Source: Elusimicrobia bacterium UBA4817
GTDB taxonomy: Bacteria > Elusimicrobiota > UBA8919
Length of the DNA: 57,816 bases
Direction of reading: 5' to 3'
Assembly: GCA_002402375.1 (NCBI GenBank)
Contig: DHFT01000046.1
Location: 1-57,816 of the forward strand
Made by a program: the position numbers and the translations under genes. Position 1 is the stretch's first letter. Each line of letters starts with the position of its first letter. The notes below the pieces were generated by a model that did no database searches, had not been told where the DNA came from, and saw only the letters and a list, made by a program, of their open reading frames with translations. Below are positions 17,454 through 25,882 of the stretch, piece after piece.

Positions 17454-17454
17454 A

Positions 17455-17826
17455 TTAACGGTTAGACGCGGCTTTATCCTCCTTTTCGTTGCTGTCTTTC
17501 TTTTCGCAATAGGGTCCAGATTTATTTCTCCACGCTTCCGCATAACCGGATTTTATCCAGTCAAGTGCCGCCTGTTGCCTTCCGACATCATAACCAAGTT
17601 TTTTGGAAAGAAACCATTTGTGTTTTTCAATTTCGGCTCTTTGTGCCTCAGAATCAGCTTTCATCTTTTCATCACGCCATTTTTTTGAATGATTTTGAAA
17701 CCAGTCATTTAAGGCGAAATCGATTCCGACATCGTGGCAGGCCTTTTGTGACAAAAACCACTTGTGAGTCAAAACCGCATTAATCTCATCCAGCGACAAT
17801 TCATCCAACCTTGCATTTTTTTCCAT
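17455..17826 (-). CDS. Protein with tandem HKWFLS...DVG...DW motif
   Basis: The 123 residues contain two clear copies of one motif: HKWFLSQKACHDVGIDFALNDW and, about 47 residues later, HKWFLSKKLGYDVGRQQAALDW. A charged helical linker separates them and a Lys/Glu/Asp-rich tail follows. I do not recognise a named family with confidence. No membrane segment or signal peptide is present. A GTG at 17847 would start inside a GCTCCGCTCACC repeat edge, so ATG 17826 with GGAGCG upstream is preferred. It is coupled to the PPC gene, suggesting a shared process. Confidence 0.7.
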   Translation of the reverse strand: MEKNARLDELSLDEINAVLTHKWFLSQKACHDVGIDFALNDWFQNHSKKWRDEKMKADSEAQRAEIEKHKWFLSKKLGYDVGRQQAALDWIKSGYAEAWRNKSGPYCEKKDSNEKEDKAASNR

Positions 17827-17851
17827 AAAAATTTTCGCTCCGCTCACCCCA

Positions 17852-17935
17852 ATTTTTGCTACGGATACACACAGATATACACAGATTTTGGTAAGTTTTT
17901 ATCTGCGACTATCCGCGTTCATCTGCGGTTCCATT
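17852..17935. repeat. ACACAGAT/CGCAGAT intergenic repeat
   Basis: Same family as 10680-10771: ACACACAGATATACACAGAT on the left and ATCTGCG-ATCCGCGTTCATCTGC words on the right can fold back. It separates the wecA-like gene from the tandem-motif gene. Confidence 0.7.
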
Positions 17936-17941
17936 TTTTTA

Positions 17942-18991
17942 TTAAACTTTTCCGTTGAAAACGGTAAGCAAAATAGCGCAAAACGACAAAACAAAAGTTA
18001 TCACATATATTAAAAGTACTATTTCCTTATGGGTCCATCCGATATTCAAAAGACGGTGATGAAAATGCTCTTTGTCGGCGGCCATTATATTTTTTTTACT
18101 TCGAAACCTTCTTAATATTGAAAACGCCACGTCCAAAACGGGAAGCGCTACAACCGTTATCGGAATAAAAAGCGCAACGACTGCCGTCGTTTTTAATGTT
18201 CCTATGACGCTTATTGCACCGAGCATAAAACCCAAAAACTGGCTGCCGCTGTCACCCATAAAAATTTTCGCGGGATGAAAATTGTGATATAAAAATCCGA
18301 GGCAGGCGCCGGCAAGGGCAGCACACAGAATTGCCGCAAGTTTTAACTGTTTTGAAAAAAGAATGATTTTTGTGTCGCTCTGTAAAATCGCAACAATCAG
18401 AAATGTTGATGCCGCAATTGCCACCACACCGGAAGCCAAACCGTCAAGACCGTCAATAAGATTTATGGTATTCATAAAACCGATGAGCCAGAAAATAGTT
18501 ATAATCTGGCTTAACAAAAGCGGGAAATTAAGATAATTTCTGAAAAACGGAAGATTCAAGCCGGATATATTAACGCCATAACTTATAACGGACAACGCCA
18601 CTATTATCTGGATTAAAAATTTTACAACCGGCGGCACGCTTTTTTTATCGTCAAAAAGTCCGAGAATAAAAATAACGGTTCCGCCAACGAGAATTCCCGT
18701 AAGTTGTTTGTCAATTGATAAAATGCCTTCAAGTTCGTTATTAACAAATACTTTGTGACGGAATGCAAGCAATGTTTGAAACCTCGGAAAAAAATACAGA
18801 CATAAAATGCCGGTTATAAAACCGAGATATATGGATATCCCACCCCAACGCGGCATAATTCTTAAGTGAATTTTTCTGCCGTCGGGTTTATCTATAACAT
18901 CAAACTTTTTTGCAAGCCATTTGGCAATAGGAGTCGTTGCAAAAGAAACAAATAGTGCAACGGCAAAGGCAGTTAGATAAATATAATTCAT
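17942..18991 (-). CDS. WecA/TagO-type undecaprenyl-phosphate sugar-1-phosphate transferase
   Basis: A polytopic enzyme (about ten helices, 349 residues) that starts polymer synthesis on undecaprenyl phosphate. Landmarks are the KWLAKKFDVIDKPDGRKIH opening, INLIDGLDGLASG near 175, FMGDSGSQFLGF near 245 and the HFHHRL His motif near 315. These distinguish the WecA/TagO branch from MraY. The start overlaps the glyA stop by ATGA. The sugar (usually GlcNAc) is inferred from the family. Confidence 0.92.
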   Translation of the reverse strand: MNYIYLTAFAVALFVSFATTPIAKWLAKKFDVIDKPDGRKIHLRIMPRWGGISIYLGFITGILCLYFFPRFQTLLAFRHKVFVNNELEGILSIDKQLTGILVGGTVIFILGLFDDKKSVPPVVKFLIQIIVALSVISYGVNISGLNLPFFRNYLNFPLLLSQIITIFWLIGFMNTINLIDGLDGLASGVVAIAASTFLIVAILQSDTKIILFSKQLKLAAILCAALAGACLGFLYHNFHPAKIFMGDSGSQFLGFMLGAISVIGTLKTTAVVALFIPITVVALPVLDVAFSILRRFRSKKNIMAADKEHFHHRLLNIGWTHKEIVLLIYVITFVLSFCAILLTVFNGKV

Positions 18992-20232
18992 TTCAATCTG
19001 TTTTCATACAACGGAAATTTTCTACAAAGTGATTTCACTTTTTCTTTTATTTTTTTCAACGCCATATCGCTATCTTTGTATTTTACCGCCTTGCTGATAA
19101 AATCCGCTATCAATTGCATTTCTTTTTCTTTCATTCCACGGGTTGTAACGGCAGGTGTTCCGAGCCGTATTCCCGATGTGATAAACGGTTTTTGAGTGTC
19201 ATAAGGGATTGTGTTTTTGTTGACGGTAATTCCTGCTTTATCAAGGGCTTTTTCAATTTCAAAACCGGTAAGTTTTTTAGGACTTAAATCAATAAGTAAA
19301 AGATGAGAATCCGTTCCGCCTGATACAATTTTGAAACCGTTTTTTTGTAATGCCTCGGAAAGTTTTATTGCATTTTTCAAAATTTGAAACTGATATTTTT
19401 TGAATTCTGGCTTTAATGCTTCACCGAAAGCAACCGCCTTGGCTGCTATTACATGCATCAACGGTCCACCCTGAGTTCCGGGAAAAACGGTTTTATCAAT
19501 AACGGAGGCATATTTTTCTTTACACATAATCATACCGCCACGTGGACCCCTTAATGTTTTGTGAGTTGTTGTCGTTATAAAATCGGCAAAAGGCACGGGC
19601 GAGGGATATACTCCCGCCGCAATTAGACCCGCATAATGTGCAATGTCAGCCATCAAATAAGCACCGACTTCGTCGCAAATACTCCTAAATTTTTGCCAAT
19701 CAATTATTCTTGAATATGCGGAAGTTCCTGCAACAATCAGTTTCGGGTTATGCTTTTTAGCAAGCCGTCGTGCCTCTTTGTAATCAATCAGCCCTGTTTT
19801 TTTAGATACGCTTATCGGCACCGTTTTAAAATATTTTCCGGAGAAATTCATGGGATGACCGTGTGAAAGATGGCCGCCGTGTGAAAGATGCATTCCCATA
19901 ATTGTATCCCCGATATCAAGGACCGCAAAATAAACCGCCATATTTGCCTGAGTTCCCGAATGCGGTTGGACATTTACATGCTCGCAATTGAAAAGTTTTT
20001 TTGCACGCTCTATTGCAAGTTTTTCCGCTACATCCACAAATTGGCATCCGCCGTAATATCTTTTTCCGACGTAACCCTCAGCATATTTATTCGTCAAAAC
20101 CGAACCCTGTGCTTCTAAAACTGCCTCCGACGTAAAGTTTTCAGAAGCAATAAGTTCAAGGTTTTCCGACTGGCGACGCGTCTCGTTCTGTATAACTTCC
20201 CAGATTTCGTAATCCGTTTTTTTCAGATGCAT
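18988..20232 (-). CDS. glyA: Serine hydroxymethyltransferase
   Basis: A PLP enzyme converting serine and THF to glycine and methylene-THF. ENLELIASENFTSEAVLEAQ, the PLP lysine in TTTTHKTLRGPRGG near 228 and GTPAVTTRGM near the C-terminus are diagnostic. At 414 residues it is standard. The ribosome-binding site GGAG is 8 bases before ATG 20232, and a GTAG-foot hairpin composite sits immediately upstream. Confidence 0.98.
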   Translation of the reverse strand: MHLKKTDYEIWEVIQNETRRQSENLELIASENFTSEAVLEAQGSVLTNKYAEGYVGKRYYGGCQFVDVAEKLAIERAKKLFNCEHVNVQPHSGTQANMAVYFAVLDIGDTIMGMHLSHGGHLSHGHPMNFSGKYFKTVPISVSKKTGLIDYKEARRLAKKHNPKLIVAGTSAYSRIIDWQKFRSICDEVGAYLMADIAHYAGLIAAGVYPSPVPFADFITTTTHKTLRGPRGGMIMCKEKYASVIDKTVFPGTQGGPLMHVIAAKAVAFGEALKPEFKKYQFQILKNAIKLSEALQKNGFKIVSGGTDSHLLLIDLSPKKLTGFEIEKALDKAGITVNKNTIPYDTQKPFITSGIRLGTPAVTTRGMKEKEMQLIADFISKAVKYKDSDMALKKIKEKVKSLCRKFPLYENRLK

Positions 20233-20246
20233 TTATATCTCCATTT

Positions 20247-20340
20247 GCTTCGCTCACCGACACTAAAGTGTCGGCTACAATTATGGTGTGATGCTTCGGG
20301 TTTAGACAGGTGGACTAAAGTCCGCCTAAACCCTTGCATC
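20247..20340 (-). repeat. Composite hairpin repeat (families A+B) upstream of glyA
   Basis: Family A: minus-strand TGTAGCCGACAC-TTTA-GTGTCGG then GTGAGCGAAGC (20247-20279). Family B: GATGC...GGGTTTA...inner arm GTGGAC/GTCC...TAAACCC...GCATC (20290-20340). A constant spacer (TTATGGTGT on plus) joins them. The same A-spacer-B order occurs at 28496-28584 and 51871-51961 with different inner arms. Confidence 0.85.
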
Positions 20341-20345
20341 TTTCT

Positions 20346-20969
20346 TTATATTTTCATAAATTTTTCTATTTCTTTTTTTGATATGCAACCTTCTCTCCTA
20401 ACAATATACGGAAATTTGCTGACATCTAAAACGGTTGACGGTTTTTCCAATTTCACAACGCCACCGTCTATAATCATATCAACATTTTTTAAAATTTTTT
20501 TATCTAAATCAGAAAGACATCTGCAAACCTTTTTTCCGGAAATATTAGCGCTCGTGCCTATAAGCGGACAAGCCATTTCTTTTATAATTGAAAGTAAAAC
20601 TTTATGAGCGGGAATTCTAACCGCTATATTTTTTTTACCCCCCGTAAGCATACTGCCAAGTTCATTTGTTTCAAATACAAGCGTAAGTGCTCCGGGCCAG
20701 AATTTTTTTGCCAGTTTTTCCGCACCCGTCGGAATTTTTTTTACAATTTTTTTTATTTTTGAGATGTTATCAACGAGAACCGGTAACGGTTTTTTATCGG
20801 TTCGGCATTTCAGTTTATAAATTTTTTTTACGCCTGACAGACAAAATGCGTTTGTCCCGATGCCGTAGATAGTATCCGTCGGATAAATCGCAATTTTCCC
20901 GTTTTTCAGTTCTTCCGCTATTTTTTTTATTTCTTTTTTGTCTAAATTTTTCAGTTTGTAAATTTTCAT
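20346..20969 (-). CDS. L-threonylcarbamoyladenylate synthase (TsaC/YrdC/Sua5 family)
   Basis: It makes threonylcarbamoyl-AMP for the t6A37 modification of ANN-decoding tRNAs. KNGKIAIYPTDTIYGIGTNAF (landmarks near 27-47), KCRTDKKPLPVLV and PLIGTSANISG are YrdC-domain motifs. The 207 residues fit the single-domain form without the Sua5 extension. It starts directly after the argJ stop, with no gap. Confidence 0.94.
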   Translation of the reverse strand: MKIYKLKNLDKKEIKKIAEELKNGKIAIYPTDTIYGIGTNAFCLSGVKKIYKLKCRTDKKPLPVLVDNISKIKKIVKKIPTGAEKLAKKFWPGALTLVFETNELGSMLTGGKKNIAVRIPAHKVLLSIIKEMACPLIGTSANISGKKVCRCLSDLDKKILKNVDMIIDGGVVKLEKPSTVLDVSKFPYIVRREGCISKKEIEKFMKI

Positions 20970-22154
20970 CTAACTTCTGTATGAAGCGTTGACTTTTATG
21001 TAACCGTCGCTGAAGTCGCATGTATAAACGGTAGCATACTCTTTTCCGCTATTCAAGTTTATATTTATAGAGACAGATTTTTGTAATATAATTTTTTTTG
21101 CAATTTCTTCCGAAAAACTAACCGGGTGCCCTTTTTTGAAGACACAGAGATTACCGAAAGAAACATCAACTTTTTTGGAATCAACCATTACCCCGCTTCT
21201 TCCGATTGCAGCGACAATACGTCCCCAATTGGCGTCATTTCCAAAAATTGCCGTCTTAACAAGGGGAGAGTTCGCCACTGTCTTTGCAATTTTTTTTGCA
21301 TCATAGATATTTTTAGCGCCCATGACATTTACAGTGATGAGTTTCGTAGCACCCTCGCCGTCATGGGCAAGCATTTTTGTAAGTTCAATACAAACAGCCG
21401 TTAATTGAGCGCAAAATAATTGAAAGTTTTTACCTTCGGAAATAATCTTGTTTTTTGCAACGCCGTTGGCAAGAGCAAAAACTGTGTCATTAGTTGAGGT
21501 ATCGCCGTCAACAGTCAGACAATTAAAACTTAATTCAGTCGCAATTTTCAAGGCACGGCTTAAGGCATCTTTTGTAATTTGAGCGTCTGTCAAAATGAAA
21601 GAAAGCATTGTCGCCAAATTCGGTTCAATCATTCCGCTTCCCTTAGCACATCCCCAAATTGTTATTTCAGAATTTTTAATTTTTAATTTTACATTTTTAA
21701 TTTTGGAAAATGTATCGGTGGTCATAATGCCTTCTACTGCCGATAGAGGCGAGTGACAGAGTGACAGAGTGACGGAGTGACAGAGTTTATGGATACCTTT
21801 TTTTATTTTGTCCATCGGTAGATATTGACCAATCACACCGGTTGAAGCAACCAGAATATTTTCTGATTTTACATTTAATTGAGCCGCAGTTAACTCGCAT
21901 ATTTTTTTCGCATCACCAATTCCTCTTTCGCCCGTGCAAGCATTAGCGCAACCAGAATTCGCTGCAATACAATGTATTTTATTTTTTATATTTTTTTGCG
22001 AAACGAGTACAGGAGCAGCCTTAAAAATATTTTTCGTGAACACTCCCGCAGCGACACACGGTTTTTCCGAATAAAAAAGGGACAGGTCCTTTTTTCCGTT
22101 CTTTTTTATCCCGCAATGCAACCCATTGGCAAAAAAACCTTTCGGCAAATTCAT
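20970..22154 (-). CDS. argJ: Glutamate N-acetyltransferase / ornithine acetyltransferase
   Basis: It recycles the acetyl group in arginine synthesis. The protein self-cleaves before a conserved Thr, visible here in TVDGDTSTNDT (about 215-225; the cleavage region is usually KGSGMIxPNxATML, here KGSGMIEPNLATMLSF at about 170-185). Residues about 123-134 (CHSVTLSLCHSP) and about 146-160 (KIKNVKLKIKNSE) are encoded by tandem repeats and have no obvious family counterpart. The enzyme otherwise looks complete at 394 residues. It overlaps argC by ATGA. Confidence 0.95.
   Translation of the reverse strand: MNLPKGFFANGLHCGIKKNGKKDLSLFYSEKPCVAAGVFTKNIFKAAPVLVSQKNIKNKIHCIAANSGCANACTGERGIGDAKKICELTAAQLNVKSENILVASTGVIGQYLPMDKIKKGIHKLCHSVTLSLCHSPLSAVEGIMTTDTFSKIKNVKLKIKNSEITIWGCAKGSGMIEPNLATMLSFILTDAQITKDALSRALKIATELSFNCLTVDGDTSTNDTVFALANGVAKNKIISEGKNFQLFCAQLTAVCIELTKMLAHDGEGATKLITVNVMGAKNIYDAKKIAKTVANSPLVKTAIFGNDANWGRIVAAIGRSGVMVDSKKVDVSFGNLCVFKKGHPVSFSEEIAKKIILQKSVSININLNSGKEYATVYTCDFSDGYIKVNASYRS
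21675..21785 (-). repeat. Two tandem-repeat tracts inside argJ
   Basis: 21751-21785 holds four copies of an 8-bp unit (plus strand GAGTGACA, one as GAGTGACG). 21675-21715 holds AATTTTTAATTTTTAATTTT-type words also present near 2450 and 2500. Both are in frame in argJ and encode low-complexity peptide. Confidence 0.8.
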
Positions 22155-23140
22155 ATCAAACCTTCTTTTTCGTCAATGCCGAACATTATATTCATATTTT
22201 GAATGGCCTGACCGGCGGCGCCCTTGACAAGATTGTCTATAGCGGATGTGATGATTAAATTATTTGTTTTACCGTCAATATTTATCGCTATATCACAATA
22301 ATTTGTGTTGACGACATTTTTTGTCATCGCTGTTTCTACTATTCTGACAAACGGTTCTAACGCGTAATATTTTTTATAAACCGCAACAACATCCGCTAAA
22401 GATGTTTCTTTTTTTAATTGCAAATAAATGGTTGAAAGCATTCCTCTTTCCTGCGGAATTATATGCGGAGTAAAAATTATCTGACATTTTAATTCCTGCT
22501 CAATTTCCGGAATATGTCTGTGAATTCCTCCGACCTGATACGCGTAACAATTCGGCTCTTTATAGTTTTTGACAAACTCTCTGCCGCCGCCCGAATATCC
22601 GCTCTTTGAATCAATAATTATTCCTTTCTTTTTGACGATTTTTCCTTTAAGTGCGGGATAACAGCCCAAAATTATGCTTGTAGGATAACAACCGGGATTC
22701 GCCAAAAGTTTTGCTTTTTTTATTTTTTTCCTGTAAAGTTCGCAAAGCCCATAGACCGCTTTTCCCAAAAGTTCGGGATTCGTATGTTTTGTTTTATACC
22801 ATTTTTCATAAACGGCAGGGTCTTTTAGACGGAAATCAGCGCTTAAATCAATTACTTTTTTACCCAACGAAATAATCTTTGAAGCGATTACCATTGAGAC
22901 CGAATGCGGCAGGGCGGTAAAAATAATATCTGCATTTTCGGCAATTTTTTTCTCATCAATATCCTCGCAAAACATATCCAGTTTGCCTTCTAAATACGGA
23001 TACATTTCAGATATGTGTTTCGGTTTCCCGTCCATCCTGCCGGATAAAGAAGTAATTTTTACTCCCGTATGTTTCAAAAGAATTTTTATAAGTTCTTCGC
23101 CGGCATAACCTTTTGCACCAACAACAGCAACATTTATCAT
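22151..23140 (-). CDS. argC: N-acetyl-gamma-glutamyl-phosphate reductase
   Basis: It reduces N-acetylglutamyl phosphate with NADPH. The dinucleotide fold begins VAVVGAKGYAGEELIKIL (4-21), the catalytic Cys is in ANPGCYPTS near 150, and GGIHRHIPEIEQEL is the substrate-binding segment. At 329 residues it is normal. It is translationally coupled to argJ; other arg genes are outside the window. Confidence 0.97.
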   Translation of the reverse strand: MINVAVVGAKGYAGEELIKILLKHTGVKITSLSGRMDGKPKHISEMYPYLEGKLDMFCEDIDEKKIAENADIIFTALPHSVSMVIASKIISLGKKVIDLSADFRLKDPAVYEKWYKTKHTNPELLGKAVYGLCELYRKKIKKAKLLANPGCYPTSIILGCYPALKGKIVKKKGIIIDSKSGYSGGGREFVKNYKEPNCYAYQVGGIHRHIPEIEQELKCQIIFTPHIIPQERGMLSTIYLQLKKETSLADVVAVYKKYYALEPFVRIVETAMTKNVVNTNYCDIAINIDGKTNNLIITSAIDNLVKGAAGQAIQNMNIMFGIDEKEGLI

Positions 23141-23152
23141 TTTTCTATTCGC

Positions 23153-23210
23153 CCCTAAAGGGACTTCCTTTGGTCGCTCCGCTCACCCCCGACTAAAGTC
23201 GGGGGCTACA
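23153..23210 (-). repeat. GTAG-foot hairpin plus mini-hairpins at the rsmI 3' end
   Basis: Minus strand: TTGTAGCCCCCGACTTTAG then TCGGGGG and GTGAGCGGAGC (23186-23210), followed by TCCC-TTTA-GGG words (23153-23180). The TTTAG of the loop contains the TAG stop of rsmI at 23195-23193. The flank CCTAAAGGGACTTCC is shared, with changes, by 54198-54220. Confidence 0.85.
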
Positions 23211-23873
23211 AGAAATTAAAACCGTAATTTCACCCATTATTTTTTCAGGAAGTTTTTCAATTATATCCGAGGCATTCCCGCGGATAAACTCTTCAAATTT
23301 TTTTGTAAGTTCGCGACAGACAACAATATCGGAATCCGCGGGAAAAATTTCTGTAATTATTTTCAGTGTTTTTTTTAGTCGGTACGGCGACTCGTAAAAA
23401 ATTATCGTCTTTTCAAGTCCTGCAACTTTCTCAAAATTTTTTTTAATTTTGCCTTTTTTCCTCGGTAGAAATCCCAAAAACACAAATCCGTCGGTCGGCA
23501 GACCGCTTGCTGAAAGTGCCGTAACAACCGCCGAAACACCGGGAACGGTTTCAACTTTTAAGCCCTGCTCAATCGCTTTTTTTACAAGAAAAAATCCGGG
23601 GTCTGAAATGCCCGGAGTTCCGGCGTCCGAAACAAGTGCAATATTTTTTCCTTTTTTCAACTCATCTATCAGATAGGGTATTTTTCTGAACTGATTTTGC
23701 GAGTAAAAACTTATCTGCGGAGTTGCTATGTCATAATGCACGAGCAAAATTTTTGTCCGACGGGTATCTTCACAGGCAATTAAATCAACCGCTTTAAGCG
23801 TCTCCAACGCCCTTAATGTGATATCTTTGAGATGACCGATTGGTGTTGCAACAACATAAAGAACCCCACTCAT
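23193..23873 (-). CDS. rsmI: 16S rRNA (cytidine1402-2'-O)-methyltransferase
   Basis: A tetrapyrrole-methylase-fold enzyme using SAM. LYVVATPIGHLKDITLRAL (5-23), LIACEDTRRTKILL and LVSDAGTPGISDPG are RsmI hallmarks. The length of 226 residues matches the core. The last six residues (SCSPRL) and the TAG stop are encoded by a GTAG-foot hairpin, so the original C-terminus was replaced by or extended into repeat sequence. Confidence 0.96.
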   Translation of the reverse strand: MSGVLYVVATPIGHLKDITLRALETLKAVDLIACEDTRRTKILLVHYDIATPQISFYSQNQFRKIPYLIDELKKGKNIALVSDAGTPGISDPGFFLVKKAIEQGLKVETVPGVSAVVTALSASGLPTDGFVFLGFLPRKKGKIKKNFEKVAGLEKTIIFYESPYRLKKTLKIITEIFPADSDIVVCRELTKKFEEFIRGNASDIIEKLPEKIMGEITVLISCSPRL

Positions 23874-23894
23874 AAAGGTATTTACTCTGTATTT

Positions 23895-25130
23895 TCAGAC
23901 GGATTTAGGTTTATTTTTCTCATTTTCTAAAACTTTCAAAAACGCATTGACGATTTTCGGGTCAAACTGCGTGCCTGCACCTTTTTTCAGTTCATCAATC
24001 GCAGCGCCGACGGGCATCGCTTTTCTATATGGTCTGTCCGAAGTCATTGCATCAAACGAATCAATAACCGCAACAATTCTCGCACCTATAGGAATTTCTT
24101 CGCCCATCAAACCCTCGCCGTAGCCCGTACCGTCAAACCACTCGTGATGATAAAGAATCAAAGGCGCAATAGGAGCCAGAAATTCAATCGGAGCGATTAT
24201 TTTTTCGCCGATAAGAGGATGCTTTTTTATTTCATCCCTTTCCGCATCGGTAAGTTTAGACGCTTTCAGTAAAATCTCCTCTTTGATTCCTATTTTTCCC
24301 ACATCATGCATCATCGCAGCATACTCAATATGTTTTACCATTGATTTCGGAAGATGCAGTTCTTCGGCGACAAGTTTCGCATAATATCCGGCGCGGTCGG
24401 CGTGTTCTCTCGTATAGGAATCTTTTGCGTCAATCGCTTTTGCAAGCGTTTGCATCGTTTCAAGATAAAGCCGCTGAAGATTCTGGTAAAGTTCAATATT
24501 TTCAATCGTAATCGCCGCCTGACCGGCTAAAAGTTGTAAAAGCCTCAAATCCCTTTCTACGAATTTCTCACCTTCTTTTTCCCTGTTGACATTCAGCACG
24601 CCTATAACTTTATTTTTTATTTTGAGAGGAACGGATATGAACGACTTTGAAGGATACTTAACATTTTCCGCCTTGAAAAATCTCGGGTCGGTTTCTATGT
24701 CTTCAACGAAAATTTCCTTTCCGTCTCTGGCGACAAGTCCCGCAATACCCTCGCCGATTTTAAGCCGCGTTGTCTCCATAACATCTTTTGAAAGTCCCCG
24801 CGCGGCAACAATTACAAGTTCATTCGTTGTTTCATCAATCAGCATTAAAGAACCGATACTGGTTCTTAGTACTTTTACCGCATAATCAACTATCATTTTG
24901 GAAAGGGTCTGCTTGTTATGACTCGGCGAGGGTTTCAATCCGAAATTGTGAAGTTCTATAAGCATGTTGATGAGATTGTCCACGGCGGCAACACTGTTTA
25001 TGTACTTCTCTTTTACATCAGACATTTCTATTTTTATATTAAATAACTGCCGCAGTTGGGATTTATATCTGTTGAAAAAATAAATCCCTATTAAAACCGC
25101 CAATGATATAAGAACTAAATCAAGATACAT
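23895..25130 (-). CDS. GAF and HD-GYP domain protein, probable c-di-GMP phosphodiesterase
   Basis: A membrane helix (1-20), a short coiled coil, a GAF domain (about 70-210) and an HD-GYP domain (about 225-400) are visible. The HD dyad is in MMHDVGKIGI and HHEWFDGTGYGEGL is the second motif. The normal GYP is GYG here, which could weaken activity or partner binding. A TTG at 25142 is possible, but ATG 25130 is preferred. Its location next to HAMP and Tad pilus genes suggests control of surface behaviour by c-di-GMP. Confidence 0.88.
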   Translation of the reverse strand: MYLDLVLISLAVLIGIYFFNRYKSQLRQLFNIKIEMSDVKEKYINSVAAVDNLINMLIELHNFGLKPSPSHNKQTLSKMIVDYAVKVLRTSIGSLMLIDETTNELVIVAARGLSKDVMETTRLKIGEGIAGLVARDGKEIFVEDIETDPRFFKAENVKYPSKSFISVPLKIKNKVIGVLNVNREKEGEKFVERDLRLLQLLAGQAAITIENIELYQNLQRLYLETMQTLAKAIDAKDSYTREHADRAGYYAKLVAEELHLPKSMVKHIEYAAMMHDVGKIGIKEEILLKASKLTDAERDEIKKHPLIGEKIIAPIEFLAPIAPLILYHHEWFDGTGYGEGLMGEEIPIGARIVAVIDSFDAMTSDRPYRKAMPVGAAIDELKKGAGTQFDPKIVNAFLKVLENEKNKPKSV

Positions 25131-25202
25131 AAATAAAATCAATTAAAGATTAAAAATTGAGAATTAAAATCTCTGTGTTCTCGTTGACCTCTGCGGCAAA
25201 AA

Positions 25203-25784
25203 TCAAATCTTAAAGCCGGAAGAAATTTTATTCAATTCCGCAATTATCCCGTTAATTTGTCCCAAAATTTCAGAAAGTTCAGAAGGTGATATGTTTTTCT
25301 GTGAAAGCCGCGATGAAATTACCGAAAGTTTTTCAACAACGATTTTTACCGAGTCCTTATCTCCGGAAATTTTTTTCTGAATTTCCGAAACCATCCCGTT
25401 AAATTTATCCTGAAGTTCTACGAGTTCGTCGCCGCTCCTTAAATGCACCCTGTAAGTTAAATCGCCGTCGGCAACCGTATCGCATGACCTTTCAAACTTA
25501 AATATGGGACCTGCAAACTTATGCGAAACAAAAATGGCAATTATGAAGACAATTACCAGAAGAACCGCAAGTTTTCCCAGCATAAGATTGTTGATTTTAA
25601 CCATAATCGGATACAACCCGGGGGTTTCTAATTCCATAATAGCGCGACCGACAGTATAATAAACATCCCATCCGACGGTAAAAGCAACAAGAACCATAGA
25701 GATAAGAACAATGGCGATATACTTGAACTGCAGCGCCCTTTTGATAATTACGATTCTCCTTTTGTACTTCGGCTTATCATCCAT
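25203..25784 (-). CDS. Two-helix membrane protein with HAMP domain
   Basis: 193 residues: a helix at about 20-40, an extracytoplasmic segment of about 35 residues, a second helix at about 73-92, then a HAMP linker (FAGPIFKFERSCDTVADGDLT, landmarks only) and a helical C-terminus. No kinase, cyclase or methyl-accepting domain follows, so it resembles a stand-alone HAMP sensor that would act on a partner. The neighbouring HD-GYP gene is a candidate partner. A promoter lies about 50 bp upstream. Confidence 0.75.
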   Translation of the reverse strand: MDDKPKYKRRIVIIKRALQFKYIAIVLISMVLVAFTVGWDVYYTVGRAIMELETPGLYPIMVKINNLMLGKLAVLLVIVFIIAIFVSHKFAGPIFKFERSCDTVADGDLTYRVHLRSGDELVELQDKFNGMVSEIQKKISGDKDSVKIVVEKLSVISSRLSQKNISPSELSEILGQINGIIAELNKISSGFKI

Positions 25785-25835
25785 AAAACAACCTCCCGTC
25801 TGCCTGCGGCGAAAATTAAAATCAGCAAACCATAT

Positions 25836-25861
25836 AATACAAAAAAAATAATAAAAGTCAA
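25836..25861 (-). promoter_or_regulatory. Putative promoter for the HAMP/HD-GYP genes
   Basis: Minus strand TTGACT (25861-25856), 16 bp, then TATTAT. The following bases (ATATGG) leave room for a start site about 40 bp before the gene. The spacer is T-rich, so this is a moderate call. Confidence 0.45.
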
Positions 25862-25882
25862 GAAAAATTTTATGGATTTCAA

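Noticed and set aside
22079..22089. Shared word GGACCTGTCCC in argJ and rrf2 (51805-51815)
   Set aside because: It is near-palindromic and shared, but two short copies encoding ordinary residues are not enough to call an element.
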